Assembly: GCA_018417955.1 (NCBI GenBank)
Contig: JACTVC010000011.1
Location: 1,238,262 to 1,302,261 of the forward strand
Direction of reading: 5' to 3'
DNA from: Laccaria trichodermophora
Taxonomy: Eukaryota > Basidiomycota > Agaricomycetes > Agaricales > Hydnangiaceae
Length of the DNA: 64,000 bases
Position 1 is the stretch's first letter. The number at the start of each line of letters is the position of its first letter. Positions 21,803 to 38,907 of this stretch are shown here, piece after piece. The notes under the pieces are model-generated. The model was given only the letters and a program-made list of their open reading frames with translations, did not search any database and was not told the DNA's origin. The position numbers and the translations under genes were made by a program.

Positions 21803-23749
21803 ATGACTACTACCACGACTAGCTCTGAGATCTTCCAACGCCTCCATCCACGCGTATACCTCGAACGCTTCCTAGCAGAGAACGTACGTCCCGATGGAAG
21901 ACCGTTTAACGTCGCTAGGGACCTTGCTGTGAACGTTGGTCTGTCTTTCCCCTTCCTTTCTTCCTTTCTTCCTTCTACACCTCTCAACCAACTAAAAAAA
22001 ACTGTGAACAGGCTCAATATCAACAGCCGACGGTTCCGCCCTCGTCAGACTGGGTAATACGACCGTAGTATGTGGTGTTAAAGCTGAGATCGCGGAGCCA
22101 GAGTTGGATGAGGGTTTGCAAGGGTTTTTGGGTATGTTTCCCTCCTCCTCCTCCTCCTTTTTCTCCTTCTTCTTTTCGACCATTCTTTGTGCTCCTTTTC
22201 GTCCTTTCGTTTGCGCTTTGCTTTAAAACAAAAAATTGATAACTCAAGAACAGTGCCAAACCTGGATTTACCAGCGATGTGTTCGCCACGGTTCAAGCCT
22301 GGTCCGCCGAGTGAAGAGGCCCAGGTGCTTTCGGATAGGCTTAATGACGCGCTGGTTGCGTGAGTCCCTCCTTCTTTTATCTCTCTCTTCTTCTTGTCTT
22401 TTTGCGTATGGCTTTGCTGTGTTCATTCATTTCTCGTACCATTATCCTATTGATTTCATCTCCCCGTTGGATTCATTCATTCATCTTTGGGTTGCCGTCA
22501 GTTCGTATCTCCAGCCCGTTGCTTTTCTTCATCTTCGAAACTTTGATTCCACCAACATCTTGTTCACATCGGCACTCGTTACCGCATCTCTTCTCATTCT
22601 CACCTATCTTAACGACGCGTTGGTTGCGTGAGTTTTTTTTTTCTTTCTCTATCTCTCTCTATTCCTGTCTTTTTGCCTGTGCTGCGTTCATTCGTTTCTT
22701 GTACCTCTATCTTATTGATTTCATTTCCTCCCATTGCATTCATTCATCTTCGCTCTGCCATCTTTCTGTATCCCCAGCCCGTTGCTTTCTTGATCCTTGA
22801 AACTGTGATTTCATATCTTGTTCATATCGGCACTGGTTACCGCATCCCATTCTCCTTCTCCCGGCATGTTCATCTCCGCACCTTTCTTATTCTCTCTCTT
22901 CTCCTTGTCTTTCTGCGTGTGCGTGTTCATTCGTTTCTACTACCTCTATCCTTCTTATTTCATCTCCCCGTTGCTTTTCATTTTCATCTGATCCTTGTAA
23001 CTTTGATTTCATATCCACCAACATATTGTTCATGTTGGCACTCGTTATTGCATTCTCTTCTGCCGCCATCTTCATCTCCGCATCTCCGCATCTTCATCTT
23101 CCCCCCATCTTGCTCATCTTCCATTCACATGTTTGTTTCCTCACCCCCTTCTATTCCCTTTCTCTAACAGATCCAAAATCCTCCCCCTCACCTCCCTCTC
23201 CATCCACCCAAACAAAGCAGCCTGGGTGCTCTACGTAGACGCTATATGCATAAACTACGACGGAAACGTGTTCGACGCTGCGCTTATTGCGATGGTTGAA
23301 GCTTTGAGGAATAGTACGTCGTTCGTTTTCCGGATCACCCAAAGCTAACATGGCTCCATCTCCCCCCAGCACAACTACCAAAAGCGACATATGACGAAGA
23401 AACGGGCCGGACGACATGTTCGCGCAAGATCAAGGTCCCACTTGAACTCGACCATACCAATTTACCTGTCCCACTTTCGTTTGGGGTGTTTGATTCGTGC
23501 GTTCTTCCTCATCCTCTGCTCCACAATACCAACGCACCACTCCCTAGAACACACATCCTAGCAGACCCAACATCATTCGAAGAACCGCTCCTGGACACCA
23601 CAATATCCGTCATATTGAGCAGCGCAAACCCAGACCGCCTCATCAGCGTCTCACAGCTCGGAGCTGGGGGTAACGATGCCCTCCTTACTTGTGTCGAGGC
23701 TGCTAAAGTGAGGTGTAGAGAGATCGTAGGGAGTGATATATATAAATGA
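21803..23749 (+). CDS. RRP43: Exosome core subunit Rrp43 (RNase PH-like)
   Basis: Six exons (21803-21938, 22012-22131, 22254-22359, 23171-23313, 23370-23496, 23548-23749) give 277 residues. Rrp43 is one of the six inactive RNase PH-like ring subunits of the RNA exosome. Recognisable parts: [69 protein letters not shown] and [15 protein letters not shown] start at the ATG at 21803; the codon six bases upstream is GTG. Intron 3 is 811 bp, over ten times longer than its neighbours, pyrimidine-rich and built of internal tandem copies (separate entry). Convergent with SMC5, with 132 bp between stops. Confidence 0.92.
22340..23090 (+). repeat. Tandem duplications inside RRP43 intron 3
   Basis: Three imperfect copies of a roughly 240-270 bp unit make up most of the intron. 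Copy 1 begins with the end of exon 3 and its donor (near 22340-22365). Copy 2 repeats the same exon end, GACGCGTTGGTTGCGTGAGT, at 22614-22633. Shared landmarks include GTCTTTTTGC (22396, 22666, and a variant at 22907), a TTCATTCGTTTC-like block, TTGATTTCAT, CCCGTTGC and CATATCGGCACT-type segments. Copies differ by point changes and indels. Copy 2 thus contains a second exon-like end and a second canonical 5' splice site. Confidence 0.75.
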
Positions 23750-23881
23750 TCTAGAACTCGAGTTTTGGAGACTGTTTATTGAGTGAGGTATCGATATGTG
23801 CAAGTAAGCGAGAGTAAGTTGATGATGGGTGATTATAAAAGTCTAGAATAGCAAGTCCACGAGCTAGTTGAACAATCGCAT

Positions 23882-28716
<4,835 letters not shown>

Positions 28717-29554
28717 GCTGCGCAAAATCTAGAGTGAGGAGGGAGGAAATTGGGAGCGCGTGTCGAAAGTGCGTGACTCGACCTCGTTACGGTCACTCTT
28801 TCGCGACTTCAGGGCCAGTCGTTACGTTCCTTTGCCTACAGAATCGGACAAAGGTACCTACATATTCCTCATTGCTATCAACCCAATAAAAATTATGAAC
28901 AAAGCAAGGTGTATGCGAAAATTTTCCATCAGACATATACATTAATTTTTTCATCTCAACCCCTGTTTGCCCACAGATTTTAATGATGCCTGACCTAGGA
29001 AAACCCCTCCGAGCAAAACCCAAGCAAAAACGTGTTGCGCAATACAGTCAAGTAATTTTCTGTCGCATAGAAAGTCTACATGATTCAAATTCAGCGGACT
29101 ACGGCTTGAATGATTTTTGGAGTCCGAAGCGCGAGTTCTTGTTTAAGCCTGACTGCTCTCAGCTATAAAAAATTAAACACGTCCAAGGCAAGCACAAGGA
29201 CTACTTTATAGATCCAAGGCTCATCGCCAGGTATTCGTGACTCACCAATAATTAAACAAAACGGTAGGAAACTGACTGGCTCGGCACTGCATCTTGTAAC
29301 ACTTCTCTTGACTTAATCAAAAATACATGAAGCTTGCAACTAACTTCAAATAAAGCCGTTCCACGGTTTAACGTCTACGCGTAGTACGTCGTCAGTTTAT
29401 ACGCGTCGATTTTTGAAACTTCGGGGTCAGTTTTGTCAAATTCTCTGGCACGTGATCAACGTCGCGGGTTTTGTTTGTCCTGGTTTGTTTGGCGATCGTG
29501 ACACGATTTCTTACAGCAGACGCCACATCCTCCTGCACTCCCACCCCCACAACC
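28717..29554. other. Divergent promoter interval, nothing else recognised
   Basis: About 840 bp separate the SMC5 start from the divergent gene at 29555. Small open frames on both strands have no recognisable motif. Confidence 0.6.
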
Positions 29555-32500
29555 ATGGCGAATGCGTCGCCAACGCCGTCGTTCGCGCTGATAGACACTA
29601 CGCAAAAGGTGTCGCTGCCACTGGTCCCTCAAGCAACGAATGACGGCCTGCACATAGTACCAACGACTGAGCCGCTCTCTGAGGCAGACATTACAGCCAT
29701 GCGTCGCAGGATACACGAAATGGGGATTGTATCTGGCGAAAATGGACACGCCAGCTCAAGAGAAAAGGAGATGGCCGATATGGTGAGTCCTCACCAGAAA
29801 AAATAATCACACAACGAATTTACATCGTCTCAGGTTCTGCGATTGACGGCCTCAAGCCTCATCGATCCAACACAACTTTTGAGCCAGGCTGCCACAATTG
29901 CAGGTTTAACTAGCCAACGGAACTTTGTGATTCGCCAGGCGGAAGAGGAAAGGGGCAGATGGCAGTCTGAACGAGACGGCTGGGATAGAACAGCAGAAGC
30001 CTTGATTGCTCAACGAAATAAGCCAGGAAACTCGGCAGCCAAAGATGAGGTTCGTTGTAATTGTGTTAACTCTAGAAATGAATTTACTAGGGTCACCAGG
30101 AACTCGAACGACGCTGTGCGGTCTATGAGTCGGACAACAGAGCTCTACGCGACAAGGTACCCCCAAAATTTTACTTATCTGCCAGATACGTTATTGACAA
30201 TCGTCTGGTAGCTCCTTGATGCGAATAACCGGCTGATGACGCTTGAGTCTGAGCTGAACAAACTTAAACCTATCCTCCTTATGCAACCCTATCCCAGGGG
30301 AGATAATCACGCGAATATACCCTCACAGTCATCAAAACACGCACTTGCACGGTCAAAGAAAGACGAGGAGACCATCGAGGATATTAGCGACGAGATTACC
30401 GAGGGTAACAAATCCAACCCAGCATCGGCTTCAGCGTCAACCTCAGACATATACAAACGGCGTGATGCTGCCGCTCAACACCCATACCCATACAATCATT
30501 CCTACCCAGCTCCTCGCCACACCACGGTGGCCCCAGGTAGCCAGCAGCAACCACTCCCCACTGCCTCCTCATCTCGAATTCTATGGCAACCCCCAAATCT
30601 CAATCCTTCTTCTGCCACAGATCCGCCACGCCGTGTTCGTTCGAGGCGAAGAATCATTCCTTCTCTGTCCTCAGACGCGCGAACGGAGCACCTCCTCCTT
30701 GCTGCTCGTAAGATTGGTCGGGAACGCGCTAGTGTCGTCTCAGGTCTAGCACATTACGCTGACAGGGAGAAGGCCAAATGGGTTAGGGACCAGGAGCAGC
30801 AACGCCTTAATCGAGAAGCTGAGCGTCTAGAGAAGGAGCGCTTGGAGAGGCTGGCAAGTGGCAACGCTGGCGCCTCTTATTATAGGCGAGACGCTGAATT
30901 TGCCAGCCCAACGCAGAAACAGACTTCGAATACGCCCAAGAGGAGTGGGATGAGCCACTACGCGCCTATCATTACTGGAATCCGTCCGCCGAGAAAATCT
31001 GCTAGTCAGACGACCTTCGTGTTTGTGGGCAATTCAGGGGAACCTGTTGGAGGAGCTGAGACTGCTACGCGGCGTGATGCTACTCCTAGACGCGACCGAG
31101 AAGAAGGGGCAAATCAGAAGGCAGGAGGTGGTCCGCCCACCCCCATGGACTCACTCTTAAGCGCTGCTAGGAGTATGATGGACGAAGGCGGAAAGATCAA
31201 TGGTCGTAGGAGGGCTGGTCCCTTGGAACACCCAGAGAGTCCTGCTCCCAAGAAACGCCGCGTCGCTGGTAGCAAAGGACCTAGTCATGGACGCGCAAAG
31301 AGTGCCCTTGACGTGTTAGCTGACCAGGCAGCAGTTGCCAATGAGGCTGGTAGTTCTTCCGCGTCTGCCCCTCGTGCTGGCGGGAAAAGGGCTTCCACGA
31401 AGGCGAAAGGAAAGGAGAAGGAGAAGCAAGGAGATGTGGGTAACGGAGAAAGCAAGACCGATACTGAAGATCAACAGGTTATGGCGAAACCTAAGGGCCG
31501 GCCGAAGAATAGCAAGAAAGTGGCCCCAACGCCAGTTCTTGTGGCTTCTGGAAGAAAAACGCGACCCCCGAGGGCTCCACCGCGAGATAGGACAGGCAAT
31601 AATAATAATCAGACTTCTAACTCCACGCAGACACTGCGTATGATCTCGCCTCCTGGTCCTCGAATTATCTCAGCTCCCGATGGTCATAGAGGGCGGACGT
31701 ATTCACCTCTAGACGAAGCCCTGGCTCCATTGCCCAGTAACATGAAGGGCAAAGAAAAGGCGGCGAACAGAGAACCCGAGCATGTATGGTTGGATTCGAG
31801 AGTTGAAGATCAGAGACCGAGCACTGCTTTCAGTTTCGGACCGGTTGTTGGATGGGGCGAAAGGGCAGAGGGGGACGTAAACGATGAGCATGATGGGTCA
31901 TCTTCTCCAATTATGCCAGAGCCGTCAAGACCTCGTTATGACCCAATTTTGGACACTGCAAGGGTCGTAGAATCGTCATCTCTACAACAGCTAGCAGACG
32001 CACATCCTACTGAGAGGAACAGTTCAGAAAGCATTTTACACGAGGAAGATCATGGGGCGGGTTCTCATGAGGCTACCAGTCCGAAGAGAATGAATGGAGT
32101 TGCAGTGAAAGCAGTGCCGAGTGGTTCGCTGACCATCGGGACGGTTTCACAGGAGGAAGATCAGGGAGCAAGTACTCAGAGTCTGGAGGGAACGAATGGG
32201 ATGGCAGTGGACGCAGTGGAGAGTCGGTCGCTGATTCTTGATGTTGAAAAGCAAGATCAGAGCCGTGAAGTCGAAGTGGATGCAGCAACAGTGGTGGGGC
32301 AGAACGGTGTAGATGGAGATAAGGACGAGCAAAGGGACAAGAGAAACGCCAGCGACGAACAAAACGACAGGAACGAGAACGGTACTGAGGACATGAGTGG
32401 TGGGAATAGACTTGGCGATGCGCATAAGTTGATGAATAACCCTCGTTGGCCAATACCGCTGCCGGGGCCGCCTTTACGAGAGTTGGATGAGGATTATGAC

Positions 32501-32626
32501 GATGAACACGATGGCGATGCGGATGCAGAGGGTGAAATTGATCCAGAAGCATCTGATGCTGCCCAAGAGTCTGCCATGGCTATATGTGCGCCTTCATCTG
32601 CCGACCGATCCATCACAACCTTCTGA
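29555..32626 (+). CDS. Disordered nuclear protein with coiled coil and AT-hook-like motif
   Basis: Four exons (29555-29782, 29834-30049, 30091-30156, 30212-32626) give about 974 residues. I do not recognise a named family. The first ~200 residues are helical or coiled coil (QAEEERGRWQSERDGWDRTA, ALRDKLLDANNRLMTLESEL). After a Ser/Pro-rich part comes a conserved-looking helix (EHLLLAARKIGRERASVVSG, then DREKAKWVRDQEQQRLNREA). Later basic segments include APKKRRV (nuclear localisation type) and KPKGRPKNSKK, which has the AT-hook core GRP. The last 300 residues are acidic and low complexity. A chromatin or transcription role is plausible but inferred only from these basic motifs. It diverges from SMC5. 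Confidence 0.75.
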
Positions 32627-32639
32627 TACATAATTTACC

Positions 32640-33330
32640 ACAGGAAGTCTTCCATCCTGCACCCCCATTTGCCTAGCTCCCTGGTCTTCGGCTCCTCAAA
32701 CAACCACCCAGTTTTAATTTGAAGGTTATGTTCTTGTGGTCAACACAAGCCATGGGATACGTCTCTCGATCCCGCTGGATGAACTTTCCTTTTCATCACC
32801 AAACGCAATGGCTCCTTGGAGTCAAACCACGCGTTTTCTACAATGAACGGATTTACTTCCTGCAACATGTCGAAGAAGCAGGAGCCACAGTGGGTGTCGG
32901 GATTCGTGGACTTGTCCAACAAGCGTGAGAAGTCCATATGTAAAGTGTAGCGAGGATGATAATGAACTCTTGGCTGAAGTATGCAGGCTGTTTGGGCTCG
33001 AGATGTTCACTCATAGTGCCCTTCATAAGGCGTCGCAAAACTTGGCCAGAAGTGGGACACAGCTAGAGAGGTTACCACCAATTTCGGCAGCGGTGGTTGA
33101 GAAAGTTTGGTGAGCAGGCTGGTTTTATTTCAGGACTTGACTTATTATTGCTCCAGTCAATGATTTTGAAGCCGACGCTGGCGTCTCTACAAACTGCCGC
33201 ACCTGCTCAATCTCAGTCCTCCCATAATCCTCCCCCTCATATGGTTCCAAATCCCAAGTTAGGCCTAGCGCCTCTCAGCAGTAATCTACAACATATCATC
33301 GGGCGCCGGCCCGTGAAATTGTGATGCAAG
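32640..33330 (-). pseudogene. Probable relic of a minus-strand gene
   Basis: Read on the minus strand, 32937-32650 looks coding (NPFIVENAWFDSKEPLRLVM, RKVHPAGSRDVSHGLC, then after one TGA, PQEHNLQIKTGWLFEEPKTR), with the single in-frame stop at about 32740. Further upstream on the same strand, fragments such as LTWDLEPYEGEDYGRTEIEQ occur in other frames between stops. The pattern suggests a once-functional gene with point and frame lesions; the family is not known to me. Alternatively it is a live gene with introns I failed to place, although the TGA argues against that. Confidence 0.4.
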
Positions 33331-33947
33331 ATCAAGCCAAAGCGCCTCATGTGGCATTTTATATCAGACTCTCTCAACCATCACCTTGACGTTCATCGTT
33401 CAAAAAACTTGACTTTATCTTACTTATCTGATCTTGGATCATAGGTGGCTGTATTTTAACTGTAATAAAACAAGACGTTTCTGGGCTCCTGCATCCTGCG
33501 ATATACCGGCCTCTATTTCTCCCTCATGGCCTGATGAGTCGATTATCCGACAGAAATGGAAAACCTCTGTGAGCCCTGAGCCCTGATCTTCCGTTTGTTT
33601 TGATGCGGCCCACGCACTGGTAACTTCTGTTTCTGCGGGACATAGGTTCACGACAGCTTGGCGGACTCATGTGTCCATGATCGAGGTAGAGCAGAAGGGG
33701 CAGCTCTCGCCCTCGGAATTGGTGACGGATTGTCCCGTGTTCTCTAACTTAAATTACAGATCCTACGAAACTGGCGCGGGTTTAACTGAGTTTCCTCAAA
33801 GGAAACTTGTCATTTTTTGACTTGCTCGTAAAATGAATGCCCAACGCCGCGGCCGATACAAGCTCTTGTCAACTTTTTCCGTAATCCTCACATGTTTCAA
33901 ACACGTTTTCTGCTCGCTACCTTTGTAGATTCTCATGTCCGCATCGG
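33331..33947. other. Spacer, nothing recognised
   Basis: No frame with recognisable motifs; short open frames only. Confidence 0.5.
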
Positions 33948-35008
33948 ATGACCCTCCTCCAACAAGTTAAGACGAATAAAGCCTTATCAGCACTACGCCA
34001 GGAAGTAAAGCAAAACTCGCGCTCCTCTCTGGCCATGTCCTCCCCATCGTTCTACGGAAATGGAAGCCATACAGAAAGAACTTTGGATTTTATCGAAACG
34101 ACGCAATATTATTCACCACAAATACCTGCTGCATCCAGCGATTTAAAGTCCAACATTGTATATAACCCGTGAACGTCACGTACTGATGCTCATTATGCAG
34201 TGCCCTTGCCATTCCCCCCCATTGGAATAGATACGTGCACCCCAACGGGGACGTCTATTACTACAACCGAGAGTTGCGGCTATCGACGCCAGACAATATT
34301 CTGGATCCCAACATCCTGGGATATGTTATGGATGCCAGAGTGGATCACCTGCAGTGCATTGAGGGCGACCCTAATCTTTCTCAGCTTCCCAGTGATTGGG
34401 AGATGACCGTCGCTGATGTTAGCGATAGCGCTGCCGTGATTAGAATGTATTCGAGGGAGGCTAAGGCAGCTTACCTCTGGAATGAAGAACGTGGTGAGAT
34501 CATCAATCCTTATTATTATTATTATTATTATTCGCTCACCTGCAATTGTAAATTCAGGACTACACTTGAGGTCGAAAGAGCACTTCTGGTCCCTCATCGC
34601 GGAGTTTCCTTCTCACCACAATACTCTTCCACCCAACGTCGAACAGGAATTTTCTTCAGCCCTCGTTGCAGGTGAGAGGCTTCTACAATGCACCCCGTCA
34701 TATTCTCACTTTTTTTCTCTCTTTCAGCAAAAATATCTCTTGCACAGGGCAATGTTTTCCCCTTCTCTGAGCGTCAGATAGACCAAATTATTGCCCTCTA
34801 TGAAAGCTTGAAAGGTACGAAACGACTTTTTAACACACGTGGTCTCCTTTCTAAGTGTTTTACCTTTCAAGCACAACGCGCAAACGGTATACACACGATC
34901 CCCGCGCTCACATGGCTTATGGGAGTCGTGATGCCCCTTGATGCAGTTGACCGCCGCGTTTTTGACTCGCTCCACCTCGAGGCGATGATGGGTGATTTGC
35001 GTGTTTGA
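33948..35008 (+). CDS. WW-like Agaricomycete protein
   Basis: Exons 33948-34168 (uncertain), 34201-34493, 34558-34671, 34728-34814 and 34872-35008 keep one frame and would give about 283 residues. The core resembles a WW fold: PPHWNRYVHPNGDVYYYNRE followed by LRLSTPDNILDP. Next come DHLQCIEGDPNLSQLPSDWE, KEHFWSLIAEFPSHHNTLPP, VFPFSERQIDQIIALYESLK and IPALTWLMGVVMPLDAVDRR. This block order occurs in a large family of mushroom proteins of unknown function, many with C-terminal membrane segments; here the protein stops soon after DAVDRR, so it may be a shortened member. The first intron would be only 32 bp, so the N-terminus is doubtful. The second intron holds an ATT microsatellite (34510-34531). 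Confidence 0.6.
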
Positions 35009-36086
35009 AGGCTAACGCAACGCGCTTTGGGATTCCGCATAGACGTTCTGAACATCTAGGCTAGCCTCTACGACTGTCCACATCTACTATCGATGAATCG
35101 ATATTAAATCTCAATTTACTCCATGCTATGATTAGTTCCTTGAATCGAACCGAAAAGATATAAGGCCTTGGGTATTCCCGACAAGGTCGCTGCCCAAGTT
35201 GCGGCCGAGACCGCCATGTCACAGGGATGTCGGCCGAAAATGGTGTTTTCAATCCAAGGACATGGTATGTCTCCCGCTCTGCACCCTTCAGTCGCGATGT
35301 TCACAACGACCCAAAAAGGAGCGACGGAAGTAAATGGTGCTACAGGACAACAAAAGGATCTAATCAAACCTTGGGATGTTCTTGCCACACACCCGTAAAT
35401 ACCACCGGTCCTCCCTTCAGATTTCGATGACAAACCGTGAACGTTTGAGACTTGAGTGCCATGTAGTGAGTCCTGATTGCGGAGCAGTCGTTTCACGCAG
35501 ATCACAACTAGCCCAGAACGAATTGGTCAATTTTCAAGAACAGATCTATGGAAACTACAATTTATTTGAGCACTTCAAGTTGTCACTTGTGCCATACTTA
35601 TACATGTAAGGCTCGGCGGTTGTCATTATACCTGCATGTTGACTATATTTGGTGCTCAGGTTATCGGTCACTGACGGCTACCACATTCTTGTTTCATCGT
35701 TCCGGATGCAGTCCCGGGAAACAGGGAGCGGCATGCCCAATAATTTTAAATTGGCTCGTTCGGAATGTCGGAGAGCTCAATGGATAAGGGTCAAGATCAT
35801 AGCAAGCTATCCCTGTTTATCGCCTGTAACCGGCCCGTTTTGCGATTGCATGAAGGAACCTTTGCCTTTTTCTGGGCGCGGTTACAACGTTTTTGGGCCC
35901 CATCCCTTTTGTGGAGAAATTAGGGCTACGTATTTGATTGTTCGAAGCGGGGAGGTTACGGCATCTACATAGCTCATGACCCTTCAGGAATTAGATTCGT
36001 ATTACACCTCGAGGATTGGGATACTGGTAGAACAATTTCATAAAAGCTAAAGCCAGGTGGTTTTTTCAAAGACAGAAAGACAAAAA
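35009..36086. other. Spacer with unassigned open frames
   Basis: Plus-strand frame 35168-35398 (76 codons) and 35649-35972 (107 codons, non-ATG start) are open but show no family I know. This could be decayed coding DNA. No repeats were seen. Confidence 0.4.
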
Positions 36087-37321
36087 CTATGTAGTGCCGC
36101 CTCCGGCACCTCTCCACCATCTCACAACGCCGTCTTCGCCTCCACTTACAAAGGCACCAGCACTCCCAGCAGCAGGAGGTCTCGGTCGCCAAGAGACGCT
36201 CCACACCTCACCGGTATCTTGAAGGGTCGAGACTGCGGCGCGTGCGCCAATATCCCAAACTTTAATGCTCTTGTCCGCCGATCTGGGATAGTGCATCGTA
36301 AGATTAAGTTTTACGAAGTAGAAAAACTAGAGAGAACGAAGACATACCCAGACAAACCAAGCCGGCCGTCAGGCGAGAAATCAGTGCTCAGGACCCATGA
36401 TGTATGACCGGAGAAGGAAGCTACGGTCCCACCAGGTGCTTTCCTAACATCATGAAGGACGAGGCGCTTATCCTCTGACGCGCTAAGAAGCAGCTGGAAA
36501 CGTTTGTGAGATAAGTTCTATTTAGTATGTGACAGACATACAGTAGAGTCAGGCGACCAGGCGACGGAGCGGACAGCCATGGCGTGGGAGGTGAAAGTCA
36601 TCGATAACGAATTCGATTCAAGGTCAAAAATGTAGATTTGCCCCGTCTCCGAAGAGAGTGCAACACGTCGGCCGTCTGGACTCTGATAAGGGTTAGCGTT
36701 TGATGCAAGCACGGAAAGGGAGGGGCTAACGTGTTTACAAAACATTCCAAATTTAGGCCTTCCTGATGGAATTGTGGTCAAGCGTTCGCCGAAGTTGGAG
36801 GGTTGAGCTGAATGAATAAATACGTTCCCCGATCCGCCTGTTGATGCATACGTCTCTCCATTTGGGTGTAAGGAAACGGACCAAGCTAATTGACAACATC
36901 CAGAGGCACCTTGAGTGCTAAATCAACATCAACTGAAGGATTCCACTCACAAGGCTCCGCATCTCCTGTCCGCGCATAACTTTCAAACTTGCTTGCTACC
37001 TCCCCACTCCCTAGATCCCATAGCGAGGTAAGGCCTTCTATGCTGTTATAGAGAGCTTTCTTTCCATCAGGAGATACTGATAGAGAAACCTGTGCTAGAG
37101 TGTGGGGAGCTGGGAATGTTGCGTTGGGGGGATGGGGTTGCCCAGAGGCCGCTGCCCACTGTTTGACAGATCCATCTGCAGATATCGAGATCACAGTATC
37201 TTCCGCTGTCCAAGAGATACCCCAGATTGCGTCGGTGTGTGCTAGAGAGGGTATATAAGCCTTAATTGCCGTCGTTTGAGTTGAGTAACATTGGCAGTAC
37301 GTTCTGAACAGTCATGCGCAT
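36087..37321 (-). CDS. SKI8: Ski8-type WD40 protein (superkiller complex)
   Basis: Six exons (37321-37301, 37260-36951, 36885-36731, 36682-36542, 36493-36348, 36282-36087) give 322 residues. It is a seven-bladed WD40 propeller of the Ski8/WDR61 type. Examples: LAHTDAIWGISWTAEDTVIS, SADGSVKQW, HPNGETYASTGGSGNVFIHS, SPDGRRVALSSETGQIYIFD, SHAMAVRSVAWSPDS, SGHTSWVLSTDFSPDGR, SADKSIKVWD and the end FVSGGEDGVVRWWRG. Ski8 holds the Ski2-Ski3 helicase complex that feeds mRNA to the cytoplasmic exosome and in many fungi also acts in meiotic recombination. The start MRMTVQNAYIPSLAH uses a short first exon and a 40-bp intron; a second in-frame ATG two codons later is also possible. It shares a 349-bp upstream region with RPS12. 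Confidence 0.88.
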
Positions 37322-37670
37322 GCAAGAACGCCAAGCTCTGTCAAAGATACCCGTCAATGATATGTCTTTCAGGCAGGACTGCACAAACCATTTTATTGGG
37401 TACCTATGATGGGATGAAGATGTCAAATACGCGTCGTCGTCGCGTTCGATAACGAGCTCAAGGGTAAGGGAACTTCGGAAATCGCCGATCTGAATTTCAA
37501 ATGGCGAAAGAGTATAACTGCGTTAGCAAACCTTATTTTTTCCTCACATCAACGAAAGCGGACGAAGACATCTAAACACTTTGTAATTCCTTTACATACG
37601 AAAAAATCACATAAAAGTGGGTACTTAGGGATTATTTTTCCGTTGGGGAAGTCACTAAAGGATTTTTAGG

Positions 37671-38168
37671 ATGTCTGACGCTGGAGATGACATTCCTGTT
37701 GACGCCCCTGCTGAGGTCGAAGTGTCTACCGAGGCACCCAAGGGAAAACTTTCGGTTGAAGACGCTCTGCAGGTCCGTTAGCGTATCTCATGCATTGTAT
37801 GGGGTCTCTGACCATTTCTCCATCTCTAGCAAGTATTGAAGAACGCTCTCGTCCACGACGGTCTTGCTCGCGGTCTCCGCGAGTGCGCTAAGGCCCTGGA
37901 CAAGCGTCAGGCCCACTTGTGCGTTCTCGTCGAGACTTGCACTGAAGCGGAATACATCAAACTTATCGAGGCTCTTTGCGCGGAGCACAAGATCAACTTG
38001 ATCAAAGTTGGAGATGCGAAAGTTTTGGGCACCTGGGCTGGTCTCTGCAAGATCGATCGTGAGGGCAACCCCAGAAAGGTTGTTGGCTGCAGCTGCGTTG
38101 TTGTCAAGGAGTACGGAGCCGAGAGCGAGGGCCTCCACGTCCTCTTGGATTACTTCAAGAACCGTTGA
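37671..38168 (+). CDS. RPS12: 40S ribosomal protein S12 (eS12)
   Basis: Two exons (37671-37772 and 37830-38168) give 146 residues. Near-universal eS12 segments are present: [80 protein letters not shown] and [20 protein letters not shown]. The acidic N-terminus ([18 protein letters not shown]) is typical of fungi. It is a beak component of the small subunit. Codon choice is C-rich at third positions as expected for a highly expressed gene. An intron in the 5' leader is possible but not placed. Confidence 0.96.
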
Positions 38169-38907
38169 GGTAAATTGGATCTTTTTCTTTCTGGTCGGTG
38201 TCCCCCGACGTGATGACAATACAGACTCCCTCAACTGAGAACTCGTTCTTTGAGGATACAAGTCTATCCGGAATCATTATACATTGTCTGATTCTTCTTC
38301 ATATCCTTTATCACGTTCTTTTCGTTCAAACGCTAATTCTCCTGCTTTCAGATGCTTTGCTTTCCTCCGTAATTTTGACATGTACCAACCCTGCCAAAAA
38401 TACAAAAAGACACTGTTGTACCATCTTCTAATCGTGCACGTTACATTAGAAGGAAATTCAACTTTACCTCCAAACAGTATGATCTCGAAGCATGAATTCC
38501 GTATCTTTGTTGGCCCAGATCGTGGTGTTGCCCTTACTTGCATGCATGAGTTATACGCGAACACTATCTTGATATCTCGACCATTTGGCTTCCCTTGCCA
38601 AATGGGCCCGAATTGAGCAATGATAAACCTTCCTTTCTTAGATATAGAGCATTGTACTATGAGCCGTCAGCTTGTTGTCGAATATGGGGAACGTATCTCT
38701 CAGTCCAGATGATTCTCAGCCAGCCGTATTTGCATGACTGGTCTGTCTATCGGTAAGCTCGGTACTTTCGAGGGATCTGGAAGGAGTGAGGGGATCAGAG
38801 TAGCAGCTCCAGCAGCACGGAGGACAACTGAAGCAATCTTATATAGCTCCAAGCCTACAGAGAAGACAAGGTAGTAGGTTAGACAGTAGCAAGAAAACAA
38901 AGCAGAA
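38169..38907. other. Convergent spacer between RPS12 and SAP18
   Basis: About 740 bp between two stop codons. Open frames here are short and without motifs. It probably holds both 3' untranslated regions. Confidence 0.6.
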
